DNA from: UBA5336 sp038526245
GTDB taxonomy: Bacteria; Pseudomonadota; Alphaproteobacteria; Caulobacterales; Hyphomonadaceae
Reading direction: 5' to 3'
Assembly: GCA_038526245.1 (NCBI GenBank)
Contig: JBCBGZ010000090.1
Span: 1 to 8,730 of the forward strand
DNA: 8,730 nt
The translations under genes and the position numbers were made by a program. Positions 6,165 through 8,730 of the stretch are shown here, in pieces; positions within the stretch are counted from its first letter, which is position 1, and each line of letters begins with the position of its first letter. The notes under the pieces are model-generated. The model had not been told where the DNA came from. It ran no database searches and saw only the letters and a program-made list of their open reading frames with translations.

Positions 6165-6170
6165 GGGAGG
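6165..6170 (+). promoter_or_regulatory. Strong Shine-Dalgarno of first MFS gene
   Basis: GGGAGG six bases before the ATG at 6177 is one of the best ribosome sites in the window and fixes this start. Confidence 0.8.
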
Positions 6171-6176
6171 ATCGGC

Positions 6177-7571
6177 ATGACCGATGAAACGGCGGGGAAG
6201 ACCCCGGTGGCAGACGTTGGACAGTCCTACGGCAGCTTTGGATACCGCAGCTTTGTGCTGAGTTCGCTGCTCATTGCCTACATTTTCAACTTTATCGACC
6301 GGGTGATTATCTCGTACCTGCAGGTGAATATCGAACAAGATATTCCGATGACGAATCTGCAGTTCGGTTTGCTCACCGGCATTGCGTTCGCAACCTTCTA
6401 CACCTTCCTCGGCATCCCAATCGCGCGCCTGGCCGAGCGCTTCAACCGTACACTGATCATCGGTGTATCGATCATATTCTGGAGCGTGATGACCGCCCTG
6501 TGCGGCGTGGCGACCAGTTTTGCGATGCTTCTCATCTTCAGGCTCGGTGTCGGCATCGGTGAAGCGGGCCTGACCCCACCGGCGAACTCTTTGATCGCCG
6601 ACTACTATAAACCATCGAAGCGGGCGCCCGCCCTGTCCATCTACTCCACGGGCGTGACCATTGGCTCGTTCTGCGCCGCGCTCTTTGTGGGATTGCTCCT
6701 GGGATACGTCGACTGGCGCCAGACATTCATTTTCGTTGGCCTATGCGGCATCCCCATCGGTCTTGCGATCATCTTCTTCGTCAAGGAACCACCGCGCGGC
6801 TATAGCGACGATCCAGCGACCGTGCGCCCGGAGCAGCCCGGAATCGGCGAGACGATGAAAGCGCTCTCCCGTAACTCCACCTTCTGGTACGTCACATTCG
6901 GCGGCATGTTCGCGTCATTCGTCGGCTATGCGCTGGTCACCTTTGTGACGAAGTTTCTCATATTCTCCTTCAGCATGTCCGTGCAGGAAGCCGCGCTGTT
7001 CTTTCTCGCACCTCTGGCACTGGTTGGGGCGGTTGGCACGTGGCTTTGCGGCGCACTGGTGGATGTGTTCAAGGGCAAGTCCGCGTTCTGGTTACCCGCA
7101 ATAGGCCTTGTCCTCGCCTTTATCTTGCAGGTTGTCGCGTTGAACTGGATAGCGGGCGCCTGGACCATCTTGTTTGTCCTCGTATTCGCCAACCTGTTTC
7201 AGTATTTCTACCTCGGGCCGATGTATGCGATCTCTGGCTCTGTGGTCCTGACCCGGATGCGCGCCACCGCGATCGCCATCCTGCTGTTCGTGGTTAATCT
7301 GATCGGCTACGGCGTAGGCCCTGTTTTCGCAGGTGGCCTGATCGACCATTTCTTCGCCGCCAACCTTTCTGACATTGCAGACCTGACACTGGCAACGTGC
7401 AAGGCTGGTGAAGCTCTCGCTGACGCTCAAGTCGCCCAATGCCGCGGCGCCGAACTCGCCGGCATCCGCACCGGACTGTCGATCGTGGTTGGTATCTTCG
7501 TCATCGGAGCTGTGTTCTTCCTGCTGGGAATGCGTACCGTCGACAAAGACTTGGCCAAACTGCGGGCCTGA
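6177..7571 (+). CDS. Spinster-like MFS transporter (first of tandem pair)
   Basis: The product has 464 residues with about twelve hydrophobic segments (about 28-48, 62-83, 92-113, 114-137, 153-176, 183-203, 238-266, 270-296, 304-323, 328-352, 364-390 and 429-452), an inner-membrane secondary transporter. Family cues are YIFNFIDR in TM1 (D41-R42), the loop 2-3 motif-A version GIPIARLAERFNR (79-91), RLGVGIGEAG with R122 and E129, SLIADYYKPSKRAPALSIYSTG, and FVKEPPRGYSDDP in the central loop (201-213). This pattern is that of the Spinster-like MFS group. Eukaryotic members move sphingolipid-type or lysophospholipid substrates; bacterial substrates are mostly unknown. The predicted periplasmic loop between TM11 and TM12 (about 391-428) is enlarged and has two cysteines (C408, C422) that could form a disulfide. 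A candidate palindromic operator lies upstream and a paralogue follows after structured RNA. No substrate can be read. Confidence 0.92.
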   Translation: MTDETAGKTPVADVGQSYGSFGYRSFVLSSLLIAYIFNFIDRVIISYLQVNIEQDIPMTNLQFGLLTGIAFATFYTFLGIPIARLAERFNRTLIIGVSIIFWSVMTALCGVATSFAMLLIFRLGVGIGEAGLTPPANSLIADYYKPSKRAPALSIYSTGVTIGSFCAALFVGLLLGYVDWRQTFIFVGLCGIPIGLAIIFFVKEPPRGYSDDPATVRPEQPGIGETMKALSRNSTFWYVTFGGMFASFVGYALVTFVTKFLIFSFSMSVQEAALFFLAPLALVGAVGTWLCGALVDVFKGKSAFWLPAIGLVLAFILQVVALNWIAGAWTILFVLVFANLFQYFYLGPMYAISGSVVLTRMRATAIAILLFVVNLIGYGVGPVFAGGLIDHFFAANLSDIADLTLATCKAGEALADAQVAQCRGAELAGIRTGLSIVVGIFVIGAVFFLLGMRTVDKDLAKLRA

Positions 7572-7573
7572 GA

Positions 7574-7600
7574 CTGCGCCTTTTCCTCCCGAAGGCGCAG
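7574..7600 (+). terminator. Stem-loop 1 after first MFS gene (9-bp perfect stem)
   Basis: CTGCGCCTT (7574-7582) pairs perfectly with AAGGCGCAG (7592-7600) across a 9-base loop, starting two bases after the first MFS TGA. No U-run follows. Strong structure here could give partial termination or protect the 3' end of the first transporter message. Confidence 0.55.
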
Positions 7601-7616
7601 CGGGGCTTCGGCCCTG
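7601..7616 (+). repeat. Stem-loop 2, UUCG tetraloop hairpin
   Basis: CGGGGC (7601-7606) and GCCCTG (7611-7616) enclose TTCG, a cUUCGg tetraloop, giving a 6-bp stem with one G-U pair. It abuts stem-loop 1 with no spacer, which would allow coaxial stacking. It lacks a following U-run. Confidence 0.5.
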
Positions 7617-7628
7617 GAACAACCATCA

Positions 7629-7664
7629 CCCTGAGCCGTCGGCACAGCGTCGGCGGGCTGAGGG
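7629..7664 (+). repeat. Stem-loop 3 upstream of second MFS gene
   Basis: CCCTGAGCC (7629-7637) pairs with GGCTGAGGG (7656-7664) with a single central mismatch, and a few further pairs are possible inside past a bulged base. The 3' arm contains TGAGGGAAG (7659-7667), which recurs at 7674-7682 as part of the second gene's ribosome site. The arms also resemble the CCCTGAG-type intergenic repeats seen in alphaproteobacterial genomes, so this may be a dispersed repeat copy rather than a dedicated regulator. Confidence 0.45.
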
Positions 7665-7690
7665 AAGACGAATTGAGGGAAGGATAGACC

Positions 7691-8730
7691 ATGTCTGACA
7701 GCACCGTTGGGGACGCCCCCACCGAAAGCGCTCCGGCGACAGAAGGCTACGGATCGAAGGCGTACCGGTCCTATGTGCTGTTCGCACTCCTGATCGTCTA
7801 CATCTTCAATTTCATCGACAGATCGCTGATCGGGGTCCTGGGCGAGCCGATCCGGCAGACCTTTGGCCTCTCTGATCTGGAAATCGGCTTGTTGTCGGGC
7901 CTGGCCTTCGCGATCCTCTACACAATTCTCGGCATTCCTTTCGCGATGCTCGCGGAGCGGCGTTCGCGCACATGGATTATCTCGATTGCGCTCGCAGCCT
8001 GGAGCGCCATGACCGTTGCCTGCGGCATGGCCCAGAACACGTTGCAATTCGCGCTTGCGCGGGTCGGCGTTGGTATCGGTGAAGCAGGTTGCTCGCCCCC
8101 ATCGCACTCTTTGATCTCCGACTATTTCCCGCCCGAGAAACGCGCCTCCGCGCTGGGGATTTTCGCGCTTGGCATCCCACTTGGCACCATGACCGCCGCC
8201 CTTGGCGCAGCCTGGATCGAAGGCCAGCCAAACATGAACTGGCGCGATGCGTTCATCTTCATGGGCATTCCGGGCATTTTGCTCGCCGTCGTTTTCAAGA
8301 TGACGGTCAAGGAACCTCCGCGCGGCTATTCTGATCCCGGCGGCGCGGCGGCCGCGGCGGCGCGCAAGATGCCGTCCCCGTTCAAAGTATTCGGCGTGGT
8401 GGGCCGTATGCCATCGTTTTGGCATGTCAGCCTCGGCGGGGCGATTGCCTCATTCGTGGGCTATGGCATTGGCCAGTTCGTTCCGCCCTTCTGGATCCGG
8501 GTGCACGAGTTGAGCCTCCAGGAAGCAGCCCTGATTTTCGGCGGCGTGCTGGGCATCGCTGGCGCGGTCGGAACGTTTGGGTCGGGGTATGTGGCCGATA
8601 AGGTGCGCGCGCGACACCCGAATTCCGACAGTTGGCTGCCGGCGCTGGGCATGGCGATCTCCGTTCCCATCGCAATCCTGGGCTACAACACGCTCTCCTT
8701 CGCAGACGGCACGATGGCAATTATCATCGC
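7691..8730 (+). CDS. Spinster-like MFS transporter (second of tandem pair), truncated by window end
   Basis: There are 346 codons from the ATG at 7691 with no stop before the edge, so the last two to three membrane segments are missing. AGGGAAGGA ends six bases before the ATG. The product is clearly a paralogue of the preceding transporter: YIFNFIDR in TM1, GIPFAMLAERRSR (81-93), RVGVGIGEAG (124-133), SLISDYFPPEKRASALGIF (140-158), NWRDAFIF and VKEPPRGYSD (207-215). It differs at SPPSH (135-139) where the first copy has TPPAN, and has a longer TM5-TM6 connection (EGQPNMNWR). The central cytoplasmic loop carries a short poly-alanine stretch (about 219-224) encoded by a GCG/GCC-rich tract. It is probably co-transcribed with the first copy. 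The two may take related but different substrates; the window gives no indication which. Confidence 0.92.
   Translation, partial: MSDSTVGDAPTESAPATEGYGSKAYRSYVLFALLIVYIFNFIDRSLIGVLGEPIRQTFGLSDLEIGLLSGLAFAILYTILGIPFAMLAERRSRTWIISIALAAWSAMTVACGMAQNTLQFALARVGVGIGEAGCSPPSHSLISDYFPPEKRASALGIFALGIPLGTMTAALGAAWIEGQPNMNWRDAFIFMGIPGILLAVVFKMTVKEPPRGYSDPGGAAAAAARKMPSPFKVFGVVGRMPSFWHVSLGGAIASFVGYGIGQFVPPFWIRVHELSLQEAALIFGGVLGIAGAVGTFGSGYVADKVRARHPNSDSWLPALGMAISVPIAILGYNTLSFADGTMAIII

Noticed and set aside
8335..8366. GCG/GCC-rich tract as a possible repeat element
   Set aside because: It simply encodes a short Gly/Ala-rich linker in the central cytoplasmic loop of the second MFS protein.
7427..8425. 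A 332-codon open frame on the minus strand
   Set aside because: It is antisense to both MFS transporters and covers the intergenic stem-loops. Its Arg/Glu/Asp/Gly-rich composition has no fold signal, typical of the complement of a membrane protein gene.
1..8730. Mobile elements, CRISPR arrays, tRNA genes, toxin-antitoxin or phage-defence systems
   Set aside because: I found no transposase, integrase, regularly spaced repeats, cloverleaf-like sequence or defence-domain signatures on either strand.

Overview
The window looks like a piece of alphaproteobacterial chromosome. It is GC-rich and densely coded, and its housekeeping genes carry alphaproteobacterial hallmarks: a RadC N-terminus of the GHRERLR...DYELLE type, a short free-standing CinA-like domain, and paired Spinster-like MFS transporters. 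That transporter type is frequent in Caulobacterales/Hyphomonadales and sphingomonads. The order-level assignment is inference from gene flavour, not from a marker gene. There is no rRNA, tRNA, CRISPR array, IS element or obvious phage gene.

Layout. (1) Positions 1-228 hold the C-terminal end of a thioredoxin-reductase-like flavoprotein on the + strand. It converges with, and overlaps by 4 bases, the leftmost gene of a minus-strand cluster. (2) Positions 225-3781 hold that cluster, read right to left: a TauD/TfdA-type 2-oxoglutarate/Fe(II) dioxygenase, a putative lipoprotein serine hydrolase of the beta-lactamase/esterase superfamily, a CinA-N (molybdopterin-binding fold) protein, and an unrecognised four-helix membrane protein. 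The last three are joined by overlapping stop/start codons (ATGAGTGA and ATGA). The dioxygenase is separated from them by 95 bases that contain a 7-bp hairpin. (3) A 64-base divergent intergenic region leads to sfsA, map and radC on the + strand, packed with a 1-base gap (sfsA/map) and an apparent 4-base overlap (map/radC). (4) After a 96-base intergenic region containing an unusual imperfect palindrome come two tandem paralogous MFS transporters. They are separated by 119 bases that contain three consecutive stem-loops. The second transporter runs off the right edge.

How the genes fit together. sfsA-map-radC is a housekeeping block (nuclease-like protein, N-terminal methionine removal, JAMM-domain RadC). 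The minus-strand cluster has the look of a small accessory catabolic or detoxification operon, but no substrate can be read from the sequence. The MFS pair appears to be one transcription unit whose two members are punctuated by RNA structure.

The point most worth checking is radC. Its conserved N-terminus extends 26 codons upstream of the first ATG/GTG/TTG. The only plausible initiator is a CTG that overlaps the map stop codon as CTGA, with a GGAG eight bases upstream. No clearly novel multi-gene system is visible. The best non-coding leads are the palindrome before the first transporter and the triple stem-loop between the two transporters.
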